From NCBI RefSeq assembly GCF_022370635.2, contig NZ_CP092362.2, positions 372,001 through 436,000 on the forward strand: a stretch of 64,000 nt of DNA, given 5' to 3'. The position numbers and the translations under genes were made by a program. The DNA comes from Mycolicibacterium crocinum. GTDB taxonomy: Bacteria; Actinomycetota; Actinomycetes; Mycobacteriales; Mycobacteriaceae. The notes under the pieces are model-generated. The model worked only from the letters and a program-made list of their open reading frames with translations, made no database searches and was not told the DNA's origin. This document shows, one piece after another, positions 16,696 through 26,084 of the stretch. Every line of letters begins with the position of its first letter. The first letter of the stretch is position 1.

Positions 16696-17682
16696 ATGTC
16701 CTTCGCTGCCGGTGCCCTCGCACGGTGGATCGCCCCGTTCCTGACTCTCGCCGTCGTCGCCGGGCTGGTCTTCTCCACCGCCCCGGTTCACACCGGCCCC
16801 ATCCGTCTCGCGGATGACGCCGCCCCGGCCGGGGGATCGCCGTTCTACGTCGATCCGAACTCGGCGGCCATGCGTGCCTCGCGCGCCAATCCGGACAGCC
16901 CCGAGTTGGCATACATCGCCAACACCCCCCAGGCGTACTGGATCGACAATCTCGTTCCGGCCGCCGCAGTCAGCACTTACCTCAACGGGGCCTGGGCCGC
17001 CGGCGCCACGCCGATGCTGGCCATGTACTCCCTGCCGAACCGCGACTGCGGAAGCTTCGCCTCGGGCGGCTTCGGCTCCGCCGAGGCCTATCGCGGATGG
17101 ATCGATCGGACGGCGGCCCAGATCGGTGGCGGCCCGGTGACGATCATCCTCGAACCCGATGCGCTCGACATGGCCGACTGCCTGTCCGGCAGCGCCCGCC
17201 AGGAACGTTTCGACCTGATCCGCTATGGCGTGGACACGCTGACCCGCAACCCCGCCGCCGCCGTCTACGTCGACGCCGGCCACTCCCGCTGGCTGCCCGC
17301 CGACGAGATCGCCAACCGGCTCAACCAGGTCGGCATCGCCAACGCGCGCGGCTTCAGCCTCAACGTCTCGAACTTCCTCACCACCGATGAGGAAATCGGT
17401 TACGGCGAAGCGATTTCCGGCATGACGGGCGGCAAGCCGTACGTCATCGACACCTCCCGCAATGGCAACGGCCCGGCCGGCGGCGAACTGTATTGGTGCA
17501 ATCCGAGCGGCCGGGCGCTCGGCGTCCAGCCCACCACCGCCACCGGAAACGGCCACATCGACGCCTTCCTGTGGGTCAAGCGTCCGGGTGACTCCGACGG
17601 GTCGTGCGGCCGGGGCAACCCCGGCCCTGGCAACTTCGTGAACTCGTTCGCGATCGAGCTGGCGCGCAACGCCGGTCACTGA
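16696..17682 (+). CDS. Secreted glycoside hydrolase family 6 protein (cellulase-like)
   Basis: The 328-residue protein starts with a signal peptide (ARWIAPFLTLAVVAGLVFST) and continues with a GH6 catalytic domain. IILEPDALDMADC holds the proton-donor aspartate, VYVDAGHSRWL is the next conserved strand, and AFLWVKRPGDSDGSC near the end holds the loop aspartate; paired cysteines suit an exported protein. GH6 enzymes cleave beta-1,4-glucans by inversion. Mycobacteria are not usual cellulose users, so self-made or plant glucan are candidate substrates. No carbohydrate-binding module is attached. GTG 16693 is an equally placed start. A small GC hairpin (17687-17700) follows the gene. Confidence 0.85.
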   Translation: MSFAAGALARWIAPFLTLAVVAGLVFSTAPVHTGPIRLADDAAPAGGSPFYVDPNSAAMRASRANPDSPELAYIANTPQAYWIDNLVPAAAVSTYLNGAWAAGATPMLAMYSLPNRDCGSFASGGFGSAEAYRGWIDRTAAQIGGGPVTIILEPDALDMADCLSGSARQERFDLIRYGVDTLTRNPAAAVYVDAGHSRWLPADEIANRLNQVGIANARGFSLNVSNFLTTDEEIGYGEAISGMTGGKPYVIDTSRNGNGPAGGELYWCNPSGRALGVQPTTATGNGHIDAFLWVKRPGDSDGSCGRGNPGPGNFVNSFAIELARNAGH

Positions 17683-17726
17683 CGTCCGGGCAAACGCCCG
17701 CGGCAGGTGGGATTCACTGAGCACGA

Positions 17727-17742
17727 CTGAATCTCGATTCAG
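17727..17742. promoter_or_regulatory. 16-bp palindrome upstream of lipC
   Basis: CTGAATC (17727-17733) and GATTCAG (17736-17742) are perfect reverse complements around TC. It lies 68 bases before the lipC start and could be a repressor site; the regulator is unknown. Confidence 0.4.
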
Positions 17743-17810
17743 CCAGCAAAGCAGTGAACATTCCGAAGAATTTGTCGTTTCAGAAAGTGCCAGCGGGGTA
17801 CGCTCGCGCC

Positions 17811-19001
17811 ATGAACCCGTGGACGACGGCTCGCTGGATGATGCAGGCCGGACCGGCCGACTATCTGCTGGCGATGAGCGTGGCCTCCGCCCAGCTGCCC
17901 GTGGTCGGCAAGCACCTCGAGCCGCTGGGCGCGTTGAGCGCGATGAGTGTCTGGGGCGTCAGGCAGATGCCCGAGCTCCTCAACGCGGCCGCCAAGTCGT
18001 GGCTGGCGCCCGACGCCGGCCGAGTGCGCCGGGTCCAGCGGGAGAGCACCCGCGAGGTGTCCGAGGCCGGGCTGCGCGGTGTCGTCCTTCCCGAGGACCT
18101 GCAGATCGAGTGGCCGGCGCCCGATACCAAGCCGCCGGTGGCCCGGGCCCTGGAGCACCGTAAGCACCTCTATCGCTCGTCGGTCCGCTACGGCGATCAC
18201 CCCACCCAGGTGCTCGACGTCTGGCGCCGCAAGGACCTGCCTGCCGAGCCCGCACCGGTGTTGGTCTTCGTTCCCGGCGGCGCCTGGGTGCACGGCAGCC
18301 GGATCCTGCAGGGCTACGCGCTGATGTCGCACCTGGCCGCACAGGGCTGGGTGTGTCTGTCCGTCGAGTACCGCGTGGCACCGCACCACCGGTGGCCGCA
18401 GCACATCCACGACATCAAGGCCGCGATCGCCTGGGCCCGCGCCAACGTCGACCGGTTCGGTGGAGACCGCAATTTCGTTGCGGTTGCCGGATGTTCGGCC
18501 GGTGGTCACCTCGCCGCACTGGCGGGTCTCACCATCGACGACCCCGAGTTCCAAGAACACCTGCCGGAAGGGTCGGACACCGCCGTCGACGCCGTCGTCG
18601 GCATCTACGGACGCTACGACTGGGAAGACCGCTCGACCCCGGAGCGCATCCGCTTCGTCGACTTCCTCGAGCGAGTGGTCGTCAACAAGAAGCAGAGCAA
18701 GCACGGGGACCTGTTCCGCAAGGCCTCACCGATCGCACGGATTCATCCCAAGGCGCCGCCGTTCCTGGTGGTGCACGGCTCGGGTGACAGTGTGATTCCC
18801 GTCGCGCAGGCCCAGAGCTTCGTCGAGCGGCTGCGCGGGGTGTCGCACGCCCCGGTCGGATACGTCGAATTGCCCGGTGCCGGACACGGATTCGACATGA
18901 CCGACGGCGCCCGCACCGGGTCGGTGGCCACCGCGATCGGACTGTTCCTCAACCGGATCCACCGGGATCGAGCAATGATGTCCACTAAAGAGGTCATCTG
19001 A
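17811..19001 (+). CDS. lipC: Esterase/lipase LipC-like
   Basis: This 396-residue alpha/beta hydrolase has FVPGGAWVHGSR for the oxyanion region, the nucleophile GCSAGG (Ser near 229), HGSGDSVIP with the acidic residue and GAGHGFDM with the histidine. An N-terminal segment of about 130 residues precedes the core, as in Rv0220 LipC, which is a cell-surface esterase for short chains (family knowledge). ATG 17811 begins at the conserved region; an in-frame GTG at 17754 would add 19 residues. A WS/DGAT follows 55 bases downstream on the same strand. Confidence 0.9.
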   Translation: MNPWTTARWMMQAGPADYLLAMSVASAQLPVVGKHLEPLGALSAMSVWGVRQMPELLNAAAKSWLAPDAGRVRRVQRESTREVSEAGLRGVVLPEDLQIEWPAPDTKPPVARALEHRKHLYRSSVRYGDHPTQVLDVWRRKDLPAEPAPVLVFVPGGAWVHGSRILQGYALMSHLAAQGWVCLSVEYRVAPHHRWPQHIHDIKAAIAWARANVDRFGGDRNFVAVAGCSAGGHLAALAGLTIDDPEFQEHLPEGSDTAVDAVVGIYGRYDWEDRSTPERIRFVDFLERVVVNKKQSKHGDLFRKASPIARIHPKAPPFLVVHGSGDSVIPVAQAQSFVERLRGVSHAPVGYVELPGAGHGFDMTDGARTGSVATAIGLFLNRIHRDRAMMSTKEVI

Positions 19002-19056
19002 GCCTTGCCCCGCTGTATCGTCCCGACTGGGACGGGCGGAGGGAGAGGGCGAAGCG

Positions 19057-20475
19057 ATGAAGAGACTGCGTGGCTGGGATGCCGTCCTGCTGTACAGCGA
19101 GGCGCCGAACGTTCACATGCACACCCTCAAGGTGGCGATCATCGAGCTGCAGGACCTCGGTGGCCGCACCTTCGGTGTCGAGGAGTTCCGCAACGTCATT
19201 CGGGGCCGGCTCTACAAGCTTGATCCGTTCCGCTATCAACTGGTCACGATCCCGTTCAAGTTCCATCACCCGATGTGGCGGGAGAACTGCGACATCGACC
19301 TGGACTACCACATTCGCCCGTGGCGACTGAAGGAACCGGGCGGCCGCCGTGAGCTCGACGAGGCGATCGGCGAGATCGCCAGCACGCCGCTGGACCGTGA
19401 CCGCCCACTGTGGGAGATGTACTTCATTGAGGGCTTGGCCAACGGCCGCATCGCCGTCGTCGGCAAAATCCATCACGCACTGGCCGACGGGGTGGCCTCC
19501 GGCAATCTGATGGCGCGGGGCATGGATCTGCAGAGCGGTCCCGACCCGGACCAGGAGTTTCCGTGCGATCCCGCGCCGCGGCGCGGCGAGCTCGTGCGCT
19601 CGGCGTTCGCCGACCACCTCCGGCAGATCGCCAAGCTGCCGAGCGTCATCAAGTACACCGCGGACGGGATGGCCAGGGTGCGGCGCAGCAACCGCAAGCT
19701 GTCACCCGAGCTGACCATGCCGTTCACCCCGCCGCCGTCGTTCCTCAACCACATGCTCACGCCCGAAAGACGGTTCGCCACAGCCACTTTGGCGCTCGCC
19801 GAGGTCAAGGAGACCAGCAAGGCCCTCGGGGTGACCATCAACGACCTCGTACTGGCAACCGCCGCCGGTGCGCTGCGCACGCTGCTGCTGCGCTACGACG
19901 GAGTCGCCGACCACCCGCTGCTGGCCTCGGTGCCGGTCAGCTTCAACTTCGATCCAGATCGCGTGTCGGGCAACTACTTCACCGGCATGATGGTCGCCGT
20001 TCCGGTGGACGTCGCCGATCCGCTGGAGCGGGTGCGACAGACTCACGACGCCGCGGTGTTGGCCAAGGAGAGCCATCAGCTCGTCGGGCCCGAACTGGTC
20101 AGCCGGTGGTCCACCTATCTGCCACCCGCGCCGGCCCAGGCGTTGTTCAAGTGGTTGTCCACCAAGGACGGCCAGAACAAGGTGCTGAACCTGCCGATCT
20201 CCAATGTGCCCGGCCCGCGCGAGCACGGCCGCGTCGGCGGCGCGCTGGTCACCGAGATCTACTCCGTCGGCCCGCTGACCACCGGCAGCGGCATGAACAT
20301 CACCGTGTGGAGCTACGTCGACCAGCTCAACATCTCCGTGCTCACCGACAGCATCACGGTGAAGGACCCGCACGAGGTGACCGAGGCCATGCTGGCGGCG
20401 TTCTCCGAAATACGGTTGGCGGCAGGGCTTTCCGGTGAGCTGGCGGTCGTGGAGACCGCCATGGCGCAGGCCTAG
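19057..20475 (+). CDS. Wax ester synthase / diacylglycerol acyltransferase (WS/DGAT)
   Basis: This 472-residue enzyme transfers a fatty acyl group from acyl-CoA to diacylglycerol or a long-chain alcohol, making storage lipid. The active-site motif HHALADG is at about residues 138-144. The family tail motifs NLPISNVPGPREHG and YSVGPLTTGSGMNITVWSY are also present. It is homologous to Rv0221 by position, and to Rv1425 by the lipO-fadD12 genes that follow. GGAGAGGG precedes ATG by about 8 bases. The stop overlaps the stop of the convergent DUF4436 gene at CTAG. Confidence 0.92.
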   Translation: MKRLRGWDAVLLYSEAPNVHMHTLKVAIIELQDLGGRTFGVEEFRNVIRGRLYKLDPFRYQLVTIPFKFHHPMWRENCDIDLDYHIRPWRLKEPGGRRELDEAIGEIASTPLDRDRPLWEMYFIEGLANGRIAVVGKIHHALADGVASGNLMARGMDLQSGPDPDQEFPCDPAPRRGELVRSAFADHLRQIAKLPSVIKYTADGMARVRRSNRKLSPELTMPFTPPPSFLNHMLTPERRFATATLALAEVKETSKALGVTINDLVLATAAGALRTLLLRYDGVADHPLLASVPVSFNFDPDRVSGNYFTGMMVAVPVDVADPLERVRQTHDAAVLAKESHQLVGPELVSRWSTYLPPAPAQALFKWLSTKDGQNKVLNLPISNVPGPREHGRVGGALVTEIYSVGPLTTGSGMNITVWSYVDQLNISVLTDSITVKDPHEVTEAMLAAFSEIRLAAGLSGELAVVETAMAQA

Positions 20476-21404
20476 GGGCGCTCCGCGGCGGCCGTCGCCG
20501 CATCGTCGGACGGGATCTCCTCGGCCAGCGCGCTCTCGGCACGTTCGATGCTTCGCTGGTGCCGGAAGCCCAGGACGATGCTGGAGATCAGGGACATCGA
20601 GATCACCGCCTCGGCGATGAAGAACGACCCGAAGTCGATGATCGATCCGATCGGCGGGTTGCCGGGCACCGCGTTGCGCAACGGAATCAGTGCGAACAGA
20701 ATGGCCGCCATCATCGAACAACCCGGGAAGATCAGGCCGCGCCGCCAGTGCAGGATGTAGAAGGCCGCGACCACCGCGCCCGTGGCCAGGCCCAGCATCA
20801 GCAGCATGATGAACACCGCGAAGACGATGGTGGGTGCGCTGCGGTGCAGGCCGAGCTTGACTGCCAGGCCGCCATTTTGAGAAGTCGCGGCCGTGGTGGT
20901 GAGCCCGAAGAACGGATCGGTGTTGACTACGGTGAGGGCGAGCGGGAGGTTGTTCCCCTGCGCGTTGAAGACGTGCACCTCGAGCCGTCCGGTGTAGCGG
21001 TCGAACGGGTAGTCGGTGACCGCGCCGTCCACGCTCACCTTCTGCTCGATGTCCGGGGCGGAGTCACCGGCCTTGATATCGGCCTTCCAATTGCCGATCG
21101 CGGCCGTCGTCAGCGTCACGTCCTGGGTGAAGTTCCCATCTGTGTCGGCCAGTGCTCCGTTCGGCGCCACATCGACGATGGTCACCGAAAGTTGTTGTGT
21201 CGTCGGGTCGACCTTGGTGATCCAGACGGTGACGTTGACCCGGTCGGGATTGGAGTCGTCGCCGAAAAAGCTTTCCTGGTCGGTCGTGTTCCGGCTGGCG
21301 AGATACCCCGCGACGCTGGCCGCCATCACCGCGATCAGCAATGCGACAGCGATGACCAGCCTGCGCAGCCCGATATCGCGGACCCGCCGGAGGTGTTTAC
21401 GCAT
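20472..21404 (-). CDS. DUF4436 membrane protein
   Basis: The 310-residue protein has an N-terminal membrane segment (LVIAVALLIAVMAASVAGYL), a roughly 150-residue extracytoplasmic beta-rich region (residues about 40-185), then three more hydrophobic segments (about 190-270) before a charged cytoplasmic tail. This layout is that of DUF4436 proteins, whose function is unknown. Its ATG lies 8 bases inside the end of lipO, so it is the last gene of the fadD12 operon and probably acts with storage or membrane lipids (inference). Confidence 0.75.
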   Translation of the reverse strand: MRKHLRRVRDIGLRRLVIAVALLIAVMAASVAGYLASRNTTDQESFFGDDSNPDRVNVTVWITKVDPTTQQLSVTIVDVAPNGALADTDGNFTQDVTLTTAAIGNWKADIKAGDSAPDIEQKVSVDGAVTDYPFDRYTGRLEVHVFNAQGNNLPLALTVVNTDPFFGLTTTAATSQNGGLAVKLGLHRSAPTIVFAVFIMLLMLGLATGAVVAAFYILHWRRGLIFPGCSMMAAILFALIPLRNAVPGNPPIGSIIDFGSFFIAEAVISMSLISSIVLGFRHQRSIERAESALAEEIPSDDAATAAAERP

Positions 21405-22713
21405 GCTCCCCCTTGTTCATCCAGCGTGCGTATACCCAGGACAGGAACTGCCCGACCGCCTCGGCCGAATGGTGCGCCCGCGGTGAGGAAAAGATATCGA
21501 AAGCATGCTGTGCGCCAGGCAATTCGGCGTACAACACCGGGGCCTGCGCCACCTTGCGGAACTCCCCGACGAAGTCGCGCGCCTCGTCGACCGGAATCAC
21601 CGAGTCGTGTTCGCCGTGCAGGATGAAGAACGGCGGGGCGTCGGCGCGTAACCGGCGGATCGGCGATGCGGCGGTATAGATCTCGCGAAACCGGCTGAAC
21701 TGGCGCTTGACCACCAGGCGTTCGAGGTAGCCGACGAACTCGCGCCGGCCGTTGCCGTGCGTGGTGTACCAGTCGTAGCGGCCGTACACCGGGACCGCCG
21801 CCACCACCGAGGTGTCAGCGTCCGCGAAACCGGGCTGATACTCCGGGTCACCCGGGGTGAGTGCGGCCAGCGCCGCCAGGTGTCCGCCGGCCGAACCGCC
21901 GCTGATAGCAACGAAATTCGGGTCGCCACCGTAGTCGGCGATGTTCTCTTTGATCCACGCCAGCGCGCGCTTGACGTCGACGATGTGATCGGGCCAGCTG
22001 TGTGCGGGGCTGACCCGGTAATTCATCGCCACACAGATCCAGCCGCGGTCGGCGAGGTGGCTCATCAACGGGTAGGCCTGTGGCCGGCGCCAGCCGATCG
22101 CCCAGGCCCCGCCGGGCACCTCGAGCAGCACCGGGGCCTTGCCGTCGCGGGGCAGGTCGCGGCGGCGCCACACGTCGGCCAGATTCGCGCGGCCGTGCGG
22201 GCCGTAACTGATCGTGCTCGTCTTGTCGACGAAGCGGCGCCGCGACCACGTGGTCCGCCATGCCGGGGCGAGCGAAGCGACGGGAAAACGGGAAGTGGGA
22301 CGGCCAGACGGCGACGGTGTGCTCGGCAGCGTCTGCAGCACGTCGGTGAAATCCTCGCCGAGACCCTCGACCAGCGCTTCGTGCAGCACCGGCCCGGGCG
22401 TCGTCACATTGCGGCGCTGGATTGCGGCCAGGAACAGCCACGACGCCGCGGTCAGCGCCAGGGCCGCGATGCCGCGCCGGCCGCGGAAGTCACCGCGCCG
22501 CCCGCGCCGGACCGCGTCGACAGCGGAGCCGCCCAGGTACAGCAGCGGGAGCTCCGAGGTGGGCCAACCGAACGAGAAAACCGCCAGCGTCTTGTAGCCC
22601 TGTCGGCCCAGGGGCCGAAACCCGTTGGCGGCATTGGCCAATTCGACGATCGCGCGCACCAGGGGGCGCGGGCGCCGAAACTCAGCTGTCAGACGTGCGC
22701 GCGATGAGTTCAT
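21397..22713 (-). CDS. lipO: Alpha/beta hydrolase, LipO-like esterase
   Basis: This 438-residue protein has a hydrophobic N-terminal part (GIAALALTAASWLFLAAI near residues 83-100) and a C-terminal esterase domain: LLEVPGGAWAIGW, nucleophile SGGSAGGH, HGEHDSVIP and GAQHAFDI. It resembles LipC at 17811 over the catalytic half, so the two are paralogues. The order WS/DGAT, lipO, fadD12, acyltransferase equals Rv1425-Rv1428c (from memory). The start overlaps fadD12 by 32 bases; a GTG codon near 22659 would remove most of the overlap. Confidence 0.85.
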   Translation of the reverse strand: MNSSRARLTAEFRRPRPLVRAIVELANAANGFRPLGRQGYKTLAVFSFGWPTSELPLLYLGGSAVDAVRRGRRGDFRGRRGIAALALTAASWLFLAAIQRRNVTTPGPVLHEALVEGLGEDFTDVLQTLPSTPSPSGRPTSRFPVASLAPAWRTTWSRRRFVDKTSTISYGPHGRANLADVWRRRDLPRDGKAPVLLEVPGGAWAIGWRRPQAYPLMSHLADRGWICVAMNYRVSPAHSWPDHIVDVKRALAWIKENIADYGGDPNFVAISGGSAGGHLAALAALTPGDPEYQPGFADADTSVVAAVPVYGRYDWYTTHGNGRREFVGYLERLVVKRQFSRFREIYTAASPIRRLRADAPPFFILHGEHDSVIPVDEARDFVGEFRKVAQAPVLYAELPGAQHAFDIFSSPRAHHSAEAVGQFLSWVYARWMNKGEHA

Positions 22714-24307
22714 TACGCAGGATTTTGCCAGTGCTTCCGCGCGGCAGTTCGTCCAGGATCGTGATTTCCCGGGGCACCTTGTAGTTGGCCAGGTTCTCCC
22801 GGACGTGGGCCTTGAGGTCGTCGGGGTTCACCGTCGCGCCGTCGGTGAGAACGACGAAGGCGACCAGCCGCTGCCCGAACTGTTCGTCGTCGACGCCGAG
22901 CACCGTGGCCTCGGCGACCGCGGCGTGCCCGGCCAGCGTCTTCTCCACCTCGATCGGGTACACGTTCTCGCCGCCCGAGACGATCATCTCGTCGTCGCGG
23001 CCCACGACGAACAGCCGGCCCTCCGAGTCGAGGCGGCCGATGTCGCCGGAGGACATGTAGCCGTCGTGAAAGTCCTTGGTGTTGCCCGAGGTGTAGCCGT
23101 CGAACTGGGTGGAGTTCTTCACGAAGATCCGCCCGACCTCGCCGGTGGGGACGTCGTTGAAGTCGTCGTCGAAGATGCGGATCTCGGTGCCCATCGCCGG
23201 CTTGCCCGCCGTGTCGGGCGCGGCCCGCAGATCGGCCGGAGTCGCGGTGGCGATCATGCCCGCCTCGGTCGCGTTGTAGTTGTTGTAGATGACGTCGCCG
23301 AACTCATCCATGAATCTGGTGACGACGTCGGGCCGCATCCGCGATCCCGAGCATGCGGCGAACCGCAGGGTGCGACCGCTGTAGCGCTTGCGGACCTCGT
23401 CGGGCAGATCCATGATCCGGTCGAACATCACCGGGACCACGCACAGTCCGGTGGCCTGGTATTTATCGACCAGGGCCAGCGTCGCCTCCGGGTCGAACTT
23501 GCGGCGCGTCACCACCGTGCACGCCATCGCCGAGGAGAACACCAACTGGGAGAACCCCCAGGCGTGGAACATCGGGGCGACGACCACCGTCGTCTCACCC
23601 ACCCGCCACGGTGTGCGACTCAGGATTGCGACGAGGTTGCTCGCACCGCCGCCGGAATGCTTGGCGCCCTTGGGTGTTCCGGTGGTACCCGATGTCAGCA
23701 GGATGAGCCGGCTCTTGCGCTCGCTCTTGGCGGCGCGCTGTCCGGTGTGCTCGGTGATCAGTTTCTCGACGGTGGGCGCGTCGGTGGCTTCGTCTGTCCA
23801 GGCCAGGATGCGGACGGCCTCGGGCCGGTCCTGAACCGCCCGGTCCACCGATCCGGTGAACTCCTCGTCGTAGATGACGACATCGGCGCGTTCCCGGTTG
23901 ACCACCTCGGCAAGCGCGGGGCCTGCGAACGAGGTGTTGAGCAGCAGCACGTCGGCGCCGATGCGGGTGGCCGCGATCAGCGACTCGACGAACCCCCGGT
24001 GGTTGCGGGCCATGATGCCCACCACTTCGGGTGTGCCGGACGGCAACTGCTGCAGCGCCGCGGCCAACGCATGCGCCCGCTCGTCGAGCTCGCGCCAGGT
24101 CAGCGTGCCGAGCTCGTCGATCAGGCCGGGGCTGTCGGGGCGGCGAGCGGCAGCGGTCGCGAACCCGGTCGCGATCGACAGCCCCTCGGCGCGGGCGGCG
24201 GCCACCATCGCGATCGTGCGATCCGGCCGCATCGGGGTCAGGAAACCGGCCTTGGCCAGCGTGACGACAGCGTCGCCGATCGATGTCAGACGGCCAAGCA
24301 GGTCCAT
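22682..24307 (-). CDS. fadD12: Long-chain fatty-acyl-CoA synthetase, FadD12-like
   Basis: The 541-residue enzyme has all ANL motifs: ILLTSGTTGTPKGAKHS for ATP, NNYNATEAGM (A5), YMSSGDIGRLDSEGRLFVVG and MIVSGGENVYPIEVE (A7/A8), and LPRGSTGKILRNEL with the catalytic lysine. It would activate fatty acids for degradation or for the neighbouring acyltransferases. Its ATG shares one base with the stop of the upstream acyltransferase (TGATG), and lipO follows with overlap, so these genes are one operon, probably driven from the KstR-type promoter at 25130. Confidence 0.92.
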   Translation of the reverse strand: MDLLGRLTSIGDAVVTLAKAGFLTPMRPDRTIAMVAAARAEGLSIATGFATAAARRPDSPGLIDELGTLTWRELDERAHALAAALQQLPSGTPEVVGIMARNHRGFVESLIAATRIGADVLLLNTSFAGPALAEVVNRERADVVIYDEEFTGSVDRAVQDRPEAVRILAWTDEATDAPTVEKLITEHTGQRAAKSERKSRLILLTSGTTGTPKGAKHSGGGASNLVAILSRTPWRVGETTVVVAPMFHAWGFSQLVFSSAMACTVVTRRKFDPEATLALVDKYQATGLCVVPVMFDRIMDLPDEVRKRYSGRTLRFAACSGSRMRPDVVTRFMDEFGDVIYNNYNATEAGMIATATPADLRAAPDTAGKPAMGTEIRIFDDDFNDVPTGEVGRIFVKNSTQFDGYTSGNTKDFHDGYMSSGDIGRLDSEGRLFVVGRDDEMIVSGGENVYPIEVEKTLAGHAAVAEATVLGVDDEQFGQRLVAFVVLTDGATVNPDDLKAHVRENLANYKVPREITILDELPRGSTGKILRNELIARTSDS

Positions 24308-25113
24308 CAGCCGATCACCGGCAGCCGGCGTTCGGAGGCCAGTTCATCCAGCGCCCGCTGCATGACGCCACGGACATAGGCGTCGACAGCGTGGATGTCG
24401 GGGTCCTCGCCGAACTGCTTGGTGATGTCGATCGGCTCGAGCACCTGCATGACGATCTTGGTGGGCAGCGGAACGTTGAGCGGGACGACGGCGCTCAGGC
24501 CGAACGGGAAGCCGAACGAAATGGGCAGGATCTTGGCCCGCAGCAGCTTGTCCAGTCGCAGCAGTTTGGCCAGGCCGGTGCCGCGAGACAGGTAGATCTG
24601 GCTTTCCTGACCGCCGATCGCCACCGTCGGCACGATCGGCACGCCGGCGTTGATGGCGGCTCTCACGTAGCCGGTGCGGCCATCGAAGTCGATCTTGTTC
24701 TCGGCGAAGGTGGGTCGGTAGACGTCGTAGTCACCGCCGGGGAACACCACGACCACGCCGCCGGAGCGCAGCGCCTCGTCGGCGTTCTCGTGGTTGGCGC
24801 GGATGAAGCCGTTCTTGATGAAGAAGTCGGCCGTCGGGCCGGTCAGCACGAGGTCGTGGCTGAGCGTGTAGACCGGACGGTCATAGCCGAAGTGCTCGTA
24901 GAAGCCGAGCGCGAACACCGGAACGTCCATCGGGAACAGGCCGCCGGAATGGTTGGACACCACCAGGGCGCCGCCCGCCGGGAACGACTCCAGCCCGCGG
25001 ACCTCGCTGCGGTGATAGAGCTTGAGGAACGGGCGCAGCACACCCATCGTCTTCTCGACCAGACCCGGATCCCATTTAGCCGTCTCGGTGCGTGTCACGT
25101 CCTTGGTGCTCAC
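24307..25113 (-). CDS. 1-acylglycerol-type phospholipid acyltransferase (Rv1428c-like)
   Basis: This 268-residue protein is a PlsC-superfamily acyltransferase: VVSNHSGGLFPMDVPVFA carries the catalytic histidine and aspartate in the form found in the MGAT-like subgroup, and VVFPGGDYDVYRP stands for the glycerophosphate-binding block. It would move an acyl chain from CoA to a glycerolipid at the membrane. First gene of the operon with fadD12, lipO and DUF4436. The start is 17 bases from an exact KstR-type box, and AGGAGG sits 8 bases upstream of ATG 25113. Confidence 0.85.
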   Translation of the reverse strand: MSTKDVTRTETAKWDPGLVEKTMGVLRPFLKLYHRSEVRGLESFPAGGALVVSNHSGGLFPMDVPVFALGFYEHFGYDRPVYTLSHDLVLTGPTADFFIKNGFIRANHENADEALRSGGVVVVFPGGDYDVYRPTFAENKIDFDGRTGYVRAAINAGVPIVPTVAIGGQESQIYLSRGTGLAKLLRLDKLLRAKILPISFGFPFGLSAVVPLNVPLPTKIVMQVLEPIDITKQFGEDPDIHAVDAYVRGVMQRALDELASERRLPVIG

Positions 25114-25129
25114 ACATCCTCCTAGGAAT

Positions 25130-25143
25130 TGAAACGTGTTCTA
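25130..25143. promoter_or_regulatory. KstR-type operator in the acyltransferase / echA1 divergent region
   Basis: TGAAACGTGTTCTA fits the published KstR consensus TnnAACnnGTTnnA at every fixed position. KstR is the TetR repressor of cholesterol catabolism genes and is released by CoA-linked cholesterol intermediates (family knowledge). The site is 17 bases upstream of the acyltransferase-fadD12-lipO operon and 59 bases upstream of echA1, so both directions could respond. Confidence 0.7.
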
Positions 25144-25201
25144 GTTTTGATGGTACCGGGCTGGCCGCGATCGCCGTACCTCGATAGTTACCATTCCGAA
25201 C

Positions 25202-25984
25202 GTGACTGAAAACGCCGTTACCGAAGAGCCCGCCGTCCTCACCGAGCGCCGCGGCCGGATTCTGATCATCACCATCAACCGGCCCAAGGCCAAGAACGCG
25301 GTGAACGCCGCGGTCAGCAATGGTCTGGCCGCCGCCATGGACGAGCTCGACGACGACACCGGACTGTCGGTCGGCATCGTGACCGGGGCCGGCGGGTCGT
25401 TCTGCGCGGGCATGGACCTCAAGGCGTTCGCGCGCGGGGAGAATGTCGTGGCCGAGGGCCGCGGCCTCGGCTTCACCGAGCGTCCGCCGCTCAAGCCGTT
25501 GATCGCCGCGGTCGAGGGGTACGCGCTGGCCGGCGGGACGGAGCTGGCGCTGGCCACCGACCTGATCGTCGCGGCCAAGGATTCGGCCTTCGGCATCCCC
25601 GAAGTGAAGCGTGGACTGGTAGCTGGTGGCGGCGGACTGCTGCGGCTGCCGCAGCGCATCCCGTATCAGATCGCGATGGAGCTGGCGCTGACCGGTGAGA
25701 ACTTGTCTGCGGTCCGCGCGCATGAGCTGGGTCTGGTGAACGCGCTGGCCGAGCCGGGGCATGCGCTGGAGGCGGCGATCGAGCTGGCTGAGCGGATCAC
25801 CGTCAACGGCCCGCTGGCCGTGGCGGCCACCAAGCGGATCATCACCGAATCGCGCGGCTGGTCGCCCGAGGAGCAGTGGAAGGAGCAGGGCAAGATCCTG
25901 ATGCCCGTCTTCGCCTCGAAGGACGCCCAGGAGGGTGCGATCGCATTCGCCGAGAAGCGCGCCCCGAACTGGACCGGGAGCTGA
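25202..25984 (+). CDS. echA1: Enoyl-CoA hydratase EchA1-like
   Basis: This 260-residue crotonase hydrates 2-enoyl-CoA to 3-hydroxyacyl-CoA in beta-oxidation. The oxyanion loop is GAGGSFCAGMDLKAF, the first acidic catalytic position lies in GYALAGGTELALATD and the second in FGIPEVKRGLVAGGGG. Length and both glutamates are normal. GTG 25202 begins the conserved sequence; no strong ribosome site is seen, so translation may be leaderless. Divergent from the fadD12 operon across a KstR-type box. Position matches Rv0222. Confidence 0.92.
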   Translation: MTENAVTEEPAVLTERRGRILIITINRPKAKNAVNAAVSNGLAAAMDELDDDTGLSVGIVTGAGGSFCAGMDLKAFARGENVVAEGRGLGFTERPPLKPLIAAVEGYALAGGTELALATDLIVAAKDSAFGIPEVKRGLVAGGGGLLRLPQRIPYQIAMELALTGENLSAVRAHELGLVNALAEPGHALEAAIELAERITVNGPLAVAATKRIITESRGWSPEEQWKEQGKILMPVFASKDAQEGAIAFAEKRAPNWTGS

Positions 25985-26084
25985 GTCCTATCGGTCTTGA
26001 CGTGAGCGTCAGTTAAGTTCCACGATCTCCCTACCAACCCGGCTGCAGTCCGTAGTTGGGATCGGTAGGGAGTTCGGGGGAGCT

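Noticed and set aside
22625..24379. 584-residue plus-strand frame opposite fadD12
   Set aside because: It has no recognisable domain, and fadD12 on the minus strand carries every ligase motif.
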